From Vombatus ursinus (lineage: Eukaryota; Chordata; Mammalia; Diprotodontia; Vombatidae), in assembly GCF_900497805.2 (NCBI RefSeq), contig NW_020954557.1:620001-684000 (forward strand): a DNA stretch of 64,000 bases. Reading direction: 5' to 3'. Positions 26,201 to 41,200 of the stretch are shown one piece after another; within the stretch, counting starts at the first letter, position 1, and the number at the start of each line of letters is the position of its first letter. The translations under genes and the position numbers were made by a program. The notes beneath the pieces are model-generated. The model was not told where the DNA came from. It made no database searches and saw nothing but the letters and a program-made list of their open reading frames with translations.

Positions 26201-29200
26201 TATCCACTGGACATTTCCAATTAGATGTATTAATAGACATCTCAAGCTCAACATTTAATGATAGCAAATATTTATATTATGCTTTAGGATTTGCAAAGTG
26301 CTTTGCATGTATTTTCTCATTTGATTCTTGCAGCATTCCTGGGAGGTAGATGTTATTATTAAACTCTTTTTACAGATAAGGAAACAGAAGCATAGAAAGG
26401 TTAAGTGACTTCCCTGTGGTTACACAGCTACATTTCTATCAATTCTTTGTTCTCTTTTTTGCGAGGTCATAGTTAACAGTTTGTCCTTTATTGGCCAAGG
26501 TACATCCCACTGAACTCTAGCCCATTGGGCCCCCACGAACTTGCTGTCAGGTTCTTGAATTTTATCAGGAATAGTATCCTAGCTATTTCCTTTCAAAGTT
26601 TCTGGGAGGACAATCTTTGCTTTCCTTACCTCTTGTTTCATTTGGATGATTAGCACTTTATGTATGCAGCCTAGGATTGTAATCCCAGGGTATAAGGCAG
26701 CCTTGGACATTGTCCAAACTATTGTCACCCATCAGTGACAAATTGTAGAACTGTTCAAGTACTTTTGGGGTAGGGCAGTGAAGGTACACTGCCTTCCTTG
26801 CTAAGTGAAAGCAAATTGTTCCTGGCTCTTCTCTCTGAGTGGCAGTTAAAAAAAAAGAAAAAGAAAAAGAAAAATGCATTTGCTAAGTCCATGACTACAT
26901 ACCACTCTCCTTGTTTAGTGTACATCCTTTCATTATCGATTACTACATTGGGGGTGACAGGGACAACCCAAGGCTGCGCCTTATTTAATTTCCTATAGTC
27001 AGCAGTCAGATGTCAGATGCCATTGGCTTTCTTGACCAGCCAATCAGGACTGTTATAGTTGGAGTAGTGGTTTATGGAATTCTTTCCTACTCCAGTTCTA
27101 ATATTAGGGCAGTGATATCCTTTCTCCCCTCAGTGTTTGGTGCTGTGTGATGATTCAAGCACATTGGAGAATGGGGGGGGGCACTAATAGATGGGAAACC
27201 ATAATCTTCCTAATTACTGCAATGATGGCCAATAATCTCAGAGCTGTGTAGGAGTGAGGCCATTCCTGACAACAGGTTGGCATGATCAAATGTGATAGTA
27301 AATAATCTCTATTAGGCATTTATCAGTAAGGGAAGTGATAACTGTCTGTGATGTGGGCAAAAGGACCCTCAGAGAGGCTGGCTACATATACAGTTCAAAT
27401 ACTTCAGACAGATGGTCTACCTCCAAACCCATGCAGGGGAAAGAAGGAAGGACACAAGCACTTATTAAGGACCTGTAGTGTACTAAGTTCTTTACAAATA
27501 TTGTCATATTTGATCCTCACAGGTGCTGCTTCTATCCCTACTTTTCAGTTGAGGAGAAACTGAGACAAATGATGGTTAAGTGACTTGCCCAGGGTCACAC
27601 AGCTATGTGTGTGAGGCCAAATTTGAGCTCAGGTCTTCCTGACTCAAGGCCTAGCTCTGTCCACCCCACCGGGGAACTACTTATGCCTTGAAATATGCAA
27701 TCCTGTCCCAAAGAGAATCCCTCCTACAAACCACTTTATCTTAATTGTACTTTATGGAGGATCCCCACTTATTAAGTGCTCTAAGTTTTGTGAAGCCCTT
27801 TCCTCGACAATTCTATGTGGCGGTAGTTTGCCAGTCATTATCCCCATTTTACAAATTAGGGAGCTGAGGTTTAAAGATTGGAACTTAGCTCTTTTACATC
27901 CTTTCAGGAAAAAATGGACCATATTCAGTGCAGTACCTAACATTCTACGTATTTCTAAATATGGTAAAAAGTGGAGGCTAGCAAACAATATAAAACCTAT
28001 ATGTTTTACCTGATTCTTCCCTCTCCAGAAAACATTGTATTTCTGATTTATTTAGGTTTTTAAATACATTTTTATTTAAAGTTTTATAAAATGTAAAGCT
28101 CAAAAAGTTACTCTAATATTAAAACCACATGGATATAAAGATGTTATTAGGAAGAAATGATTTTGATACTTTTGACTGGGGTCTTTTCCAAGTCCTTCAT
28201 TGTCTAGAAAATCAGTCAGCCAATTAGCATTTATTAAGTGCCTACCATGTGCCAGGTCCTGTGCTAAAAGCTGGGCATGAAGAAGCAAAAGGGTAGTCCC
28301 TATTTCAAGGAGTTCAGTCATCTAGAGAGACAACTATGTACAGACAAGCTACATATGGATAAATTGTATAGAATCAACAGAGGGAAGGCAGGAGTGTTAA
28401 GAGGAATGAGCAAAGCCTTCCTGTAGAAGGTAGGATTTTAGCAGCTACTTGACAGGAAGCCAGAGAATCCAGGGAGCTAAAATGAGGAGGGAGAAAGTTC
28501 TAGGCATAGAGGATAGCCAGTGACAATGCCCCTAGGTTGGAGATGTGAAGAATAGCCAAGGAGGCTAATGTCACTGGGTCACAATGTATCCATTGTATTT
28601 CTTAAATAAGCAAATATGTTTAAATGTTGAAATTTTAATACTTCAATATTTTAAACATCACTTGAATTTATAGCCATTGTAGTGTTCACTTTGGTTATTA
28701 TACTTAATGATCACAAATATTAATTAAATTATTCCTGTGACCTTTATTTGGATGTGCTACTATTTCCCACACTTTTCAGCTTGCTAAATACTGGAGGCAA
28801 ATTTTACAGTGTTATGAAATTGTAGTGCATACAGTTTGAAAGTGCTTGGGATTAATGTTTGAAGACATGTTGCAACAAGCTTATGTAGAGCATCCCTGGC
28901 ACTTAAATACTTGTATGTTCTACGAAATGACTTTTTGACTGTTTTGGACTTTTCCTGATTGATAAAGGACTTTGTTAATTAATGCTTCATATTTAAGACA
29001 TTAGCTGAGTATTCTTTATAGTTCTTGTGAAAAGCCTTATAATATTGCAAATGAAGTTCATTAATATTAATAAAGGCATTTGCAGTTATCCTGTCTTGTT
29101 ACTAAGACACCAGTACTATAGAAACGGATGCTGGCCTTTTGGGTAATGCTTTCAATCATTTATCTATGTGTTGGCTAGTAGAATTTAAAAGAGCTTTGCT

Positions 29201-32200
29201 CAACAATATTCAGCCTCTTTATATTGTAATTCAAGAGTCCTAGATAGTGAAGTTTTGTATTATTTTTTCATTACGCAAAATGTGCAAACTCAGTGTGCTA
29301 AATTTAAATAGAATTGAAAACTAAAATGAACACATTATGTAATAGTAGTTGAACTGTATTTGGATGTTAGTATCTGTTGAAAAGGAAATATTGTCTCCCC
29401 AAAATAGTTTTGATTTATATTGAGGTCTGTTGTCATATTGCTAGTTCTTATTTTTAACAATTGGTGGATGTTTACACCTAAGTTTACTTCAACCATTTTT
29501 TTTAAAGTAGAATTTGGGATTTGGAGTAATTTGACATTAGGTCAATTAAACATTTAATGAAAATTCTACTTCCCTGGCAAGCCTTCAATTTATAGACATT
29601 CATCTAAATTAATGGTAGTGTATTTTTGATGATGGGTTATTACAAAGTATTTTCTTTCCCCTAACAGAATGATACTACTACTCTCCATTCATAGGAGATA
29701 CTTTCTTTTTTTGGTTTTTTTTTTTTTTAGGCAATTGGGGTTAAGTGACTTGCCCAGGGTCACACAGCTAGTTAAGTGTCTAGTGTTTGATCTGAGGCTG
29801 GATTTGAACTCAGGTCCTCCTGACTTCAGGGCCAGTGCTCTATCCACTGCGCCACCTAGCTGCCCCCAGATACTTTCTTTATTTAGGGTAAGGACTCTTC
29901 TTGTAAATAGTAGAATAGATTTTTAAGCCAGTTAGTTGGCCAAAGTTAAGGATCTAGGCTCTGGCTCTGACCATTAAATCATGTTGTTGTTGTTGTTGTT
30001 TTAAAATCAGAACAAAATGGCCTCATTGCACCCTGCTTAAATGCTACAGCCTTGGTCTCATAGAATTGCATATTCAGAGCTCAAAGGGACTTCAAGGACG
30101 TATAGCCCAACCCCCTCATTCTACAAAGGAGGAATTGGAAGGCACAGAGGTTAAGTGACTTGCCACTGGTCATATAGAAAGTGGCGGAGTCAGGATTCGA
30201 ACCTAAGTCTTTTGACCCCCGTATCCAATATTCTTTCCACTGTGCCATGTGGACTTCTTGAAATTATCCAGACTCAAAAGATTTTTAGTAAATCTAATGA
30301 ATTGCTGTTAAATTTTGAGCAGAAAAAAATGAGGTATTGAATTATCAAAAATTGTCAATAAATTGAATTATCAAAAAGTATTAAAAAAATCCTATAAATA
30401 AAGCAAGACACCTGACCATTTTAACTTTTAAAATATGTTCACATTGGAGCCAGAAATGAAACTAAAAAACTACTGTTTTAATATTAAAGCAAGTAGTAAG
30501 TCTTGAATAACCTCTGCTGACTATGCAAATAACAGTTAACTAAGAGATCTGTTATTTGACCAACCCTGGTTGATGAGATTGCAATGCAACTTAAGATTTT
30601 TAAAGTTGCTAAACAAATTGCTGTCCCACAGATTTTTTTAAGCTCTGTTTAGAATATGTGAATAAATCAACATTTGAAAAAAGTTTGCTGGACATAATTT
30701 CAGAGTTTGACTTTATTTTATCAGAAGGATTCAAAGAAATCTAAGGCAATTTACTTATAGCTTCCACTGTGCAAGATATTGTTCACTTTTGGAAGACTAC
30801 TTGCTGATGATCAAATAAAAGTGTGAAAATTTATGATATACCACTCAAAAGGCATCATTGAATAGCAGATAGAACTTTGGAATTGGAGTCAGAAGAACCA
30901 GTTTCCAAGCCACTTTTGTTACTTACTTGATGTATGAAGTTGGTCAACTCATACAGTCTCCCAGCCTGTTTCCCCATCTGCAGTATGGCAATGAAAATGT
31001 CTTTCCTGCCTGTCCTGAGAGGTTGTTATGAAACAAAGCACTACACAAATTTATGCTACTGAAATTATGTTCCCATATGATTGGTTATTCCCACTGCAAA
31101 AAGAGCTGTATGTCTTAATCTGTACCCTGAGTCTGTCATATCTCTGTCAATAGGTGGTAACATATTCATCATAAGACATTTATAAGGGTGATTGGTCATT
31201 GCTTTGATCACATTTCCTAAGTCTTTAAAAATTGTCTTTACAATTTTGTTATGTATAAATTGTGCTCCAGGTTCTTCTCACTTCCTTTTGCATCACTTCA
31301 TACATGTCTTTCCAGGTTTCTCTGGAACCATTCCTTTCATCATTTCTTATAGTTCTCACATACAGATGCCATAACTTGTTCAGCCATTCCCTACTTGATG
31401 GGTACTTCCTCAGTTTCCAATTCTTTGCCAGCACATAAAGTTGCTATAAATATTTTTACATATGAGTCTTTTTCCTCTTTCTTTGATCTCTTTGGGTAAT
31501 AAACCTAGTATCACTGGGTCAAAAGGTATATACTGTTTAATGGCCTTTTAGGGCATAGTTCCAATTTGCTTTCCAGAATAACTGGACCAATGCACAGCCC
31601 CTTGAAAAGTGCATTAATGTACCTACTTTCCCACAGCTCCTCTAGCATTTATCATTTTCCTTTTTTGTCAACACATGAGACCATAGAAAGAGGGAGGAAA
31701 GTCCTTTTTTCTTTTTCTACATGCCCTCTTATGGGCTCATCAATTCTTATGAGTCCATTTGTCATCAATATTAATAATAATTATTACTATTACCAGTATT
31801 TATATAGTGCTTACTATGTACCATGCACTGTGCTAAGCACTTTGCCATTGTTATCTCATGTGGTCCTCACGACTACCCTGGGAGGTAAGTACTATTATTA
31901 TTCCTTTTTTATAGAGAAGGGAACTGAAGCAAACAGAAGCTAAGTGACTTGGCCAGAGTCACACAGCTAGTCATTGTCTGAGGTCAGTTTTGAACACAGG
32001 TCTTCCTGACTCTAGGCCTACTGCTTTATTCACTGTACCACTGAGCTGTGTACTCCCACTCTTTCCTCTCCTCTCCTCAAATCATCAGACTCAAAATGTC
32101 CAAGACCAAACTAAACTTCCCACTTAGATCAGCCTCTTTTCCCATCAGGAGTCCTACCATTTACTCAGTTACCCAGATTTATAATGTCAGACCTATTCTT

Positions 32201-35200
32201 AACTATTCCCCCTTTCTTACCACTCTCATATGTGATCAGTTGCCAAGTTGTTGGTTTTTTTTTTCCATTCTACCACCATAATGTCTCTTACATATTCATT
32301 CCCTTTTCTGCACTCACAATCCCCACCCAAATTCAGGACTTCATTATCACTCACTTGGATTATTTTAATAGCCTCATTACTGGTTTTCTGACTTCTAGTA
32401 CTTTTGTTCTCCAAATGATCATCAATGCAAGACCAAAATAATCTTCCTAATGATTAAGTCTGATAATGGTATTCTCTTACTTTAAAAACCCTTCATTGGC
32501 TTCCTGTTGGCTCTAGAATAAATTACAAACTCCTCAGGTAATTAGAACAACAAGAAGATAGCTAGCTAGCTAACTAGATAATAAATAGCAACAACTGGCC
32601 TTTATGCAGCACTGTAAGGTTTGCAAAATGCTTTATAAATATTATCTCATTCTGGGGGGGGAGGGTCACAATAATCCTATGAAAAAAGTACTGTTATCTT
32701 CCCCCCCCCTTTTTTTAATAGATGGAGAAACTGAAGGAGATAGAGGTTAAGTGACTTATCCAGGGTTACACTGTAATAACTATGTGAGGCCACCCTTGAA
32801 CTCAGGTCTTCTGACTACAAGTCCAGTGCCCTATCTAGTGTCTTCCCTCTGCTGGTTATTTCCTATTTATCCTATATATAGCTTGCTTTGTGTATATTTG
32901 TTAGCATGTTGTTTTCCCCCATCAGATTGTAAACTCCTTGAAGGCAGGGGCTATCTTTACCTCTTTTTGTATCCCTAGCACTTAATGCTGTGCCTGGAAC
33001 CTAGTAGGTGCTAAGTAAATGTTGATTGATTGCCTATCCTATTGGGCCAACTAGCTGCCCCTTAGGAAGCTTTGAAGGTTCTCCACAATCTGGCACTTAA
33101 CTTTTATTTCACTTTGCTCTCTTTCATGTGTTCTACCTTCTTGCCAAACTGGAATGCTAGCTTATTCCTAGAGGCAACATTATACAAGGAAGAGCACTAG
33201 ATTTGGCATCAGAGGGCCTGGCTTCAAATCCTACATCTGTTCCTCAGAGTCCTGTGGGACAATAAACTAGTCATTTAACCTCTCCAGGCATCAGGTTACT
33301 CATTTGAAAAATGAGGGTACTGAGCTGGCTAGCATCTGAGGTCCCTTTCAGATCTTAATCTATGTCCCAATGATCTTGCAAAATTCCACCTCTTACCTAC
33401 AAATATAACAAATGCCTGGAATGCATTTCCACCCCACAGAATCAGCGCAAGTACCACTTTCTCTTACAATGTGCCCCAGTCACCTGGTTGTTAATGTATT
33501 CTCTGTCTCTCTCCAGGTTACTTTGAATCTGCTTAAGATGTACTTACCCAACAGAATATAAGCTCCTCAAAAGCAGAGATTTTAATTTTTGTCTTTGTGT
33601 CTCTTACACCTTTACACTGTTGCTTGCATTTAGATCACCACTCTATTTTGTAGATTTGAAAATAGCTGTTAATATAAATGTTTTTTTAAAAAGTTGGAAA
33701 TAAGATAAACCTTTGATTTCAGGATGGTTCAACAATTTTGTATTAAAACCAGAAGATTTTTTTCCCTTAATTGTTACTACCACATCAGAAACTCAAGTGA
33801 CAGAAGCATAAATGAATTTAAGTAGCCCTTCTATCCTATCTTGAATTTTAATAAGTAAAAATGTCACAGATCTCTTATAAAATCATTGTTGAAAAAGTAA
33901 TTTTCCTTTCATTTGAGTGTGATCCTGGCTTAAAGAAGAAAGGAGCTAAATAACTTTTGCACTATCATAAATAAGAATTATATTTGGGGACCTAGCAGGC
34001 ATGTGAATTGAGTTTAAAAGATAATAAATCTGACATTAGATCTAATGAGTGTTTTCTTGTCCTCCTAAAGAGATAATTATATTGTCTGATTGATAGAAAT
34101 GTTTGACCCATTGTGTTTTAGTTTTAATGTTTGTTGAGTTTGATCTAACACATATGTGCAACTTCATTATAGAATACAAAGTAAGAAAAGTAAATGTAAT
34201 TCTGTACATATGCATTCATATTCCCTTGAGATGTAGCAATAAAACTCACTTTATAATAGCTCTTCAAACTAAAAATAAGGATGAGTGTTCAGCTGTTGTT
34301 AGTGGAGTAGCTGCTGGATAGTATGTTTGTGGTTCTTGGTTTTAAAACAAACCTAGTAAAAAGGTATCTTTCATCTCTGATGGGTATCTTGACTAGATAA
34401 ATTCTCATGCTGACACATGTATTTATTTTTAATGATTTATTTCTTACATTTTTCTTTTTAGCAATATTATATTTTAATTATATTATAGTAAAGAAAACTG
34501 TTTCTAGATTTTTATCAATGGGGTTATTTTTTTTTTACCAAAATTTGATTTGTACTCAGCATCTGTAATCTAGTCCTAAATAATGCTATCTGTTGTACAG
34601 ATCTATCACAGTCTGCAGGAGGAACTTCTTAAAGGATTTTCCAACAAATAGAGTAGCATTTTACGGCATTCGTGGAATAATTGTAATTACCTTACCTGTC
34701 TGATATACTCACTTTATGAGGCTGAATCCTGGTGCTGAATGGAATAAAAACACATACTGAATTAGGTTACCTTCCTGTAGGGACAAGCAAGTTTTCTCCC
34801 TTAAATAAACTTTCACTAATTCCATCAAGGGACAAAAAATTACCTAAGTGAATGGTTCATCACTTTAAATTAAAAAACTGCAAGTGTATTAGTTTTCTTG
34901 GTTATTCCTTAAGATGTATCAGGCAAGAAACTAAGAAACTCTTTTTCCTAATTCTATGTATTTTTATTAGTATGGAGACCAATAGCTCATACCATTATTT
35001 AGTAAAGGGAGAGTATTTAAGGAGGATGTACAAAAAATATGAAGTTATTTTACAAATAGCAAGTAGATAGTAGGCAGGTTAACAATTCTTATAGCATTGA
35101 TTTATAACGGTAATCATTGTGCTTTATATATGTATGACACTTGATACTTAAAAAACCCAGTTTTCACATTATATCTCATGTAAGCTCTGGGCTTGATCTC

Positions 35201-38200
35201 CCAACTCACACTCTGACTAATAATTGAGGTCCCCCTGATCAAGACTACTGCTCCCATCAGGTGTTAGAAGTGCCATCTCTACTACTATTCATCTTAGAAC
35301 CCAATCCTATGTATTCTGTCTATGTAATCTAACCAATGATTAGTGCCCTAGTATCAACTGACCAGTTATCACCTCCTCAGTATCATCTAACAGCAATTAT
35401 TGCATTAACACAAATCAACTGTTTTCTCTCCTCATTATGAGCTAACCTCAATTTGATTTTAGAAAGGAGTATGTCTTTCTTTCCATCAGATGTATCTATA
35501 CCACTTGAATAAGTCATGGTAGTAGCAGAGGTAAAGTCACATCTTATGTTTCTCCATCTCCAGGCCTTTGAGTTTCTTCCAGTCCACATATACATTCAGG
35601 AATCCCTGAAACTATGTTCTAGAACTTTCAAATTTAGGATCACACATCCCTCCCTCTAGGAGGCTGGCCTTGTGGCTCCATGACAAAGTGATTGAGAGAG
35701 CTTGTGACACTGCTTTTCACTGCTATTTATGGTTCCCAGAGGTGAGGTGGAACAGCAGCCTTCTCCCAAGTTTGATCTATCTCTGCTGCTCTCTGCATTT
35801 AGCTCTTTCAGGATCTTCTGTGGTGGTGATGAGGAGACAATTGTAGAATTTGTCCCTTTCTTTTTTAGGTCTGACATAATAGGATAGCTGTGACCAGGGA
35901 TGTCCTGGTAAATATTTAACAATTGGCTATCAAAAAATTAAAAAAAAAAAACCTGTGCACATGACATAACTTTTATGTTTAATGTGCATAATTAACATTT
36001 TTTCTATCACTTTCTTCCATCTAGACAATCAGCCAAATAATAAATCAGTCCCTAATTTGTAACATTTGATGATTTCTGAGGTGTAAGTGCTCATACTGAA
36101 AATTTAACAGTTGACTCTTACAAGCCAGTTTGAGTTGTCTTTAGTATATAACTAGCTGTGACTCATAGTTTCCTGATCCAGCTAAATCATAGCTAATATA
36201 TATCCACAATGTTCAGGCCCATCAATACATTTCTAATTGCTGACACTTAAAGACATGCCGTTAGAAAGGGCCAGTGAGCATGTCCATAACCTCCATGTTT
36301 CTAAACAAAATCTCACCTCCCTCTAAACTCCACAGATTCTTATCCTGATTATAAAAAAAAATATAGAGGGTAGGTGAAGCAAAGAGAAGCTAATTCTTAA
36401 ATCACTTTATATGTTAATGGTGACATACTCCCTTTTAGCTGTATAATTTCTTGTACTTAAAGCATGTGATTAGTTTTTGCTGATTTAAATCGATTCATCC
36501 TGTTTATGGTAGGAAAATCATGAGTTCTTGTATCAAAGGACCTGGGTTCAAATCCCTCCTCTGATGCTTATTTCCTGTTACCTTGGAAAAATGGATCAGT
36601 TTCTCTTTGCCTTAGTCTCTTCTTTCTGAAATGAAGGGATTGGACCACTAGCCTTTGTGGTCCCTTCAAGGTTGAGATCTTTGATCTTATGATCCTTAAA
36701 AGGATGAGAAGATTAGAAGAGTTTCAGTAGTCCATGGAACCTGATAACCAGGTTCTGAAGTGTTGTTTTCTAATTCCAGTGGCAAGCACGAATACTTCTT
36801 TCTTTGGGGAGTTCTTCATAACTCCTAGAATTGTTAAGAATTTTTTGGTCTTTTCCTCAATATATCAGAAGCAAGTTGTACACTTCATATTTTAAAGATA
36901 GAAACTTGATTTGCCTCCTTTCTTCTCGACACTCAGCTTTTGTGTACTGCTGAGAAAAATGCCATGTGGTGAACATGAGATTCTCTTAGATCTATTGAAC
37001 CATGGATGAGGAGGTTGGGGACTCTTTGACTATGGATTCCAGGATTATGAATTGATGACCTGTGTCACCAATTTCCATCCTGGGTCAGTGTATTTATACT
37101 CCAAATCTATATTCCTTTGAGAGCATGACCATAATGATTTTTCCTTATGACGAAAAATGTATTAATACTCTGGAATAAATTTATTATGAGAAAACAGGTT
37201 TTGAACTTATTCAGGCCATTGAATTTCATTAGCAAGAACTATTTCCCCAAATTAAACATCTTCTCAGGTCTCAAAGCACCAAAAATAAGAAAAAATGTAA
37301 CATCCATTTTTATTAATTCTTTTTAGGATATTATTTCATGTGTTTAGAAACACTTTGTTTTCTCTAGTCTTTTAATAACTGAAATGCAATAGAAAAATGT
37401 AAACTATATTTTGGAAACAGTAAAATCATAACATTTATCCAAACATGAGGGTTGAAATCACATAAACAACATCTGTTTTGGTAGTACAATTTTAAGTGTT
37501 TTTTTTTTCCCCCTCAGGACATTTATTCAGAGCAGCTGGGGATCAACCGTTTAACCTGTCCACAGTGTCGAGTGCCTTCCCAATGGTCAGCCACCCAGTC
37601 TTTGGTCTACATACAGCCAGCTCAGGGCATTCAGAATTTGGTGGTTTGGGGACACTTGGTACCCCTACAGCCTTAGCAGCACATCCCCAACTAGCACCTT
37701 TTCCAGGTAAACATCTGTTACAAAGAGTATTCAACTAAAGAAGGAACAATTGAAATGTCCTAGTCCTAATAGGCATTTGATTAATAATTATTTTTATCAA
37801 GAAGTCAAAGAAAGAAAGATTAGACTAACACTTGGTGTGCTGGGGGGAAAAGTGTCTATCTTTTGGCAGTAAACAGTATGTAGAATATGCCTGATTCCTA
37901 TCTTTCATGTTCAGGAGCAGGAAACAGGCCCCTTCAGTGGCTACTGAAGTGGTTAAAACTAGAGAAATACACAGTTGTACTAAAAGACTGGGAATAAGCC
38001 AAGCTGACATAGGTTGTGTGCTTTTTTTTTCTTTGTTTGTTTTTCATTTAAAAGTACTCCATTTAAAAAATATGGATTTTTCTAAATGCTTTAGCTGGAA
38101 GCCAAAGCCCAATTCTCATAATGAATATATTTTTCTCTTTGGGGCACTTATTTCTTTTATGTTTAGGAAAGAAGATTATTTGCCTCTTGGGTCTATTCTA

Positions 38201-41200
38201 ACTCTGAAAGTCTCTAGCTCTGACTAGATTTTTCTGAGATTGGCTTGATTGAATCTATACCTCTCTTCACCTGTTTTGCTTGCATCTGTGCTATTCCAAA
38301 GTGCTTAACAAAATTTCATTGCAGGAATACATTATTTTTCCAGTTTGGAGAGCTGTTATTTCTTGTAATTTACTTGTACTTTTCTTTTTTTATCCTTTCA
38401 AATCCAAACCATGTTGTTCTAATGAGCATATAACCTCTCTGGGCTTTAGTTTCCTCATTTGCAAAATGAGGTTAGATGAAATGACCTCTGAGTTTTCTTC
38501 CCATTCTATATCTGTGATCCTATGTTTTAATCAAAATTTTATAGGTATGAGTTGGATTTTGTGTGCACAAGGCTGTCTGAATTTTATTCTAGCTCTTCCA
38601 CCAATGTTTGTTCCTTCTCATAGGGATGATTTATAAACTGTCAACTGTTTTAATCTTAGGAAAGAAATACCTCTCTCAAAACATACATGAAGGACAGAGG
38701 GTTGAAATGTGTGTTTCCTACTCTTTTCTGCGATGAATCAAGATTGTTTCACTCCAGAATGCTAGATTTTAGAATTTGATGTAAAAAATCACTTTGGAAA
38801 ATTAGAATTAATAAAAATTAAGATCTGCCAATAACACTGCATTTATCTTACAAGACCCTTCCCAAAAAATCAAGATAGTAGTAGTGAAAGTATTTGAAAT
38901 CTTAAATTTGTTATTTGACTTGATTAATGGCCAGGTTTTCATTTTGGGCATGACATCAGCATGCCTAAACCTTAGTGTTCTCTCGGTACTATTAAAATCA
39001 TAACCTTTGTAGTAGAATTATGCTTATTGTATCCATCATAAGATTTTCCTTGCCCTGTGATTTTAGGATGATATTTCTTGAGCACAATTTCAAGAACTTT
39101 CTAGAATACTCTCCTATCAAATGGTCTATCACTTTTTAGACCCCGTGTCACATTAAAGATTTGTTGTAGTGATTTAAAATAAATAAGATTAGGCTGATGT
39201 GAGAAGTTAGCCAAAATGTCCCACTTTTGAAAAATTTTTAACAGGTGAGGGTAAACAGTGTCAAAATACAAACAAGAAATTTTTAGGAAGTTTAAATGGA
39301 AACAGTTAATTTTCAAGTGGACTTTTTCTAACATTGTGCTCCATGTTAGTGATTACTACCAAAGTTAACAGTGAAATTATACTGATGCTGCCCATGTACA
39401 TAGTTTAAAATCTATTAGCAAGTTTATTCTTGAAATATTTATTGTATGTAGTTATTACTTTATTAGTAGACTATTTTGTGATAGTTTTAAAAGTTCCTTC
39501 ACTTCCCATGTTTCATGTGAAAATTTCAACAAAATGATTGACTTGAATATATTTCACACAATATATAATGGAGGAATTTTTCTAGGGATCTATATAATTT
39601 TTTAAACATGAATATTACTATGGGTTATATCTTGAGAGCTTTGTTATTAGGTAAAACAAATTTTCACCATCAAGTGGTATCAACTTAAACCAATGTTTGT
39701 TGGATATATATCTTTCTTTGCTTTTACTTATCTCTTCTTGGCATAATGTAACATCAACATTTGGATTTGCCAAATTTTCTTTTTTATTATTCCTTTGGCT
39801 TTTCTTGTATTTAAATTACTTAAGTCCTACTAGAAATTTCAAATTCAACACCAAAGTTATGGTAGTGATATTGGTGCTGCTGCTGCTGCTGATGATGACA
39901 TATGTATGTGTGTGTATGTGTGTATATATATATTTTTTTTCTAGAGTGGTCTTTTATGTTTTGTATTTAAACTCTATTCACTAAGTGATTTCTGTAAAGT
40001 TAATTCTTCCTCATCAGCTGTTTTGAGCCTAATTTTAAATACATAATTCATAGTCCAAAATAATTTGTTAAAAACAAGCTCTCACCTTCAAGAAATAAGA
40101 AAGAGACAGAAGTAGAAATATTTAATTCAACACTATTTCATAGGGAAGGTTAACTGGTAAAATACAATTGCCACATCCGTGGCCAAAAGAACTCTAGAGT
40201 GACCTCATCCAGGAGATACTGAATCTGGCTAAGCCAGGAGACATGGAAGCCCAGGGTAACACTGGATTTAGAGTACAATCTCATTTGCAAAACATTTTAA
40301 AGAAGGATGTCAGAAGACTGTGAGCAATATCATCTCACAAAATGGCCAAAAGCAGTTAAGAAAATGAACCTGCAGAACAGTTGTTATGAGATCCAGTCAG
40401 GCCAAATTATCTTAAGAATTTATAGCTGAAACCTATAAGATCATAAGAAACCTGAAGATCATAAGGAGACAGAAAAGAGGAAAGATTCTTTTTAGCAACT
40501 TCTTTTCATGGGCAACCACAGTTGCCATTTGTACTCTACTACCTTTGTACTAGGAAAGGAAGTGCCACTTAAGGAAATTAAGTCAGAAGGTGCAAGGAAA
40601 CTTAGGTAAATAGAAAAGGAATCTGTATAAGAGGTGGCATGATGTTAAAGTCACGCAGGGATCATAACTGAGAATATTTCAAATGAGGGGAAAATGCCAG
40701 AATAGTAGAGAAAATGATAGACAATGCTTTTACCAAAAATAAACAAACAGAAACAAAATTGAAAAATCAGCAGCAGCTACTTTAAAATTAGACTCAAAAC
40801 ACCTGATCAGAAGTGAATATTTCTAAAAAGTATTTATATTATTCAATTTTCATTTTATAAACAAAAAATTATGTAGATTTACAAACAATTGGCACCCATA
40901 TGTCTACGTTTTCATCTTGATGCATTTTATGAAACCATTCTATACACACATCACAAGCACCTGTGTTGAAAACATGAGAAGAAAGCAGTAGATTTTCTCC
41001 TGAAGACCACATCTTTATCTGACTGAGAAACAGAAAGAAAATGAAATCTCTCTATGTTAATTGTTGATTTTGGAAAAGCATTTAACTCAGACCAAAATGC
41101 AGCCCTGAAATTTCTCCTAAAACAAGGTATATCACACATATGTTGAAATTATACAAGATCCCTTGACAAATAAGAAATAATTATTCAGTGAACCCTTGAA

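Larger units (their letters stand above)
32051..33640 (+). repeat. LINE L2, ORF2 C-terminus to 3' UTR, sense, with nested insertions
   Basis: The opening part reads an L2 ORF2 remnant (SKTKLNFPLRSASF near 32100, HLDYFNSLITGF near 32352). The L2 stops near 32525 (AATTACAAACTCCTCAG), resumes near 33060 (TTTGAAGGTTCTCCACAATC), stops near 33170 and resumes near 33376 to finish with AGCTCCTCAAAAGCAGAGAT. MIR, an L2 tail and a SINE fill the gaps. Confidence 0.65.

Noticed and set aside
29669-29926. 85-codon ORF with LDLNSGPPDF
   Set aside because: Antisense of a tRNA-derived SINE head; not a gene.
30130-30250. tRNA gene (B-box-like GATTCGAACC)
   Set aside because: No cloverleaf; belongs to a reverse SINE. 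The same holds for the other GTTCAAATCC hits.
31249-31434. 61-codon minus-strand ORF
   Set aside because: It is part of the antisense L1 copy, not an independent gene.
38245-38636. Hydrophobic ORFs resembling membrane segments
   Set aside because: T-rich intron plus SINE sequence; no start context or family match.
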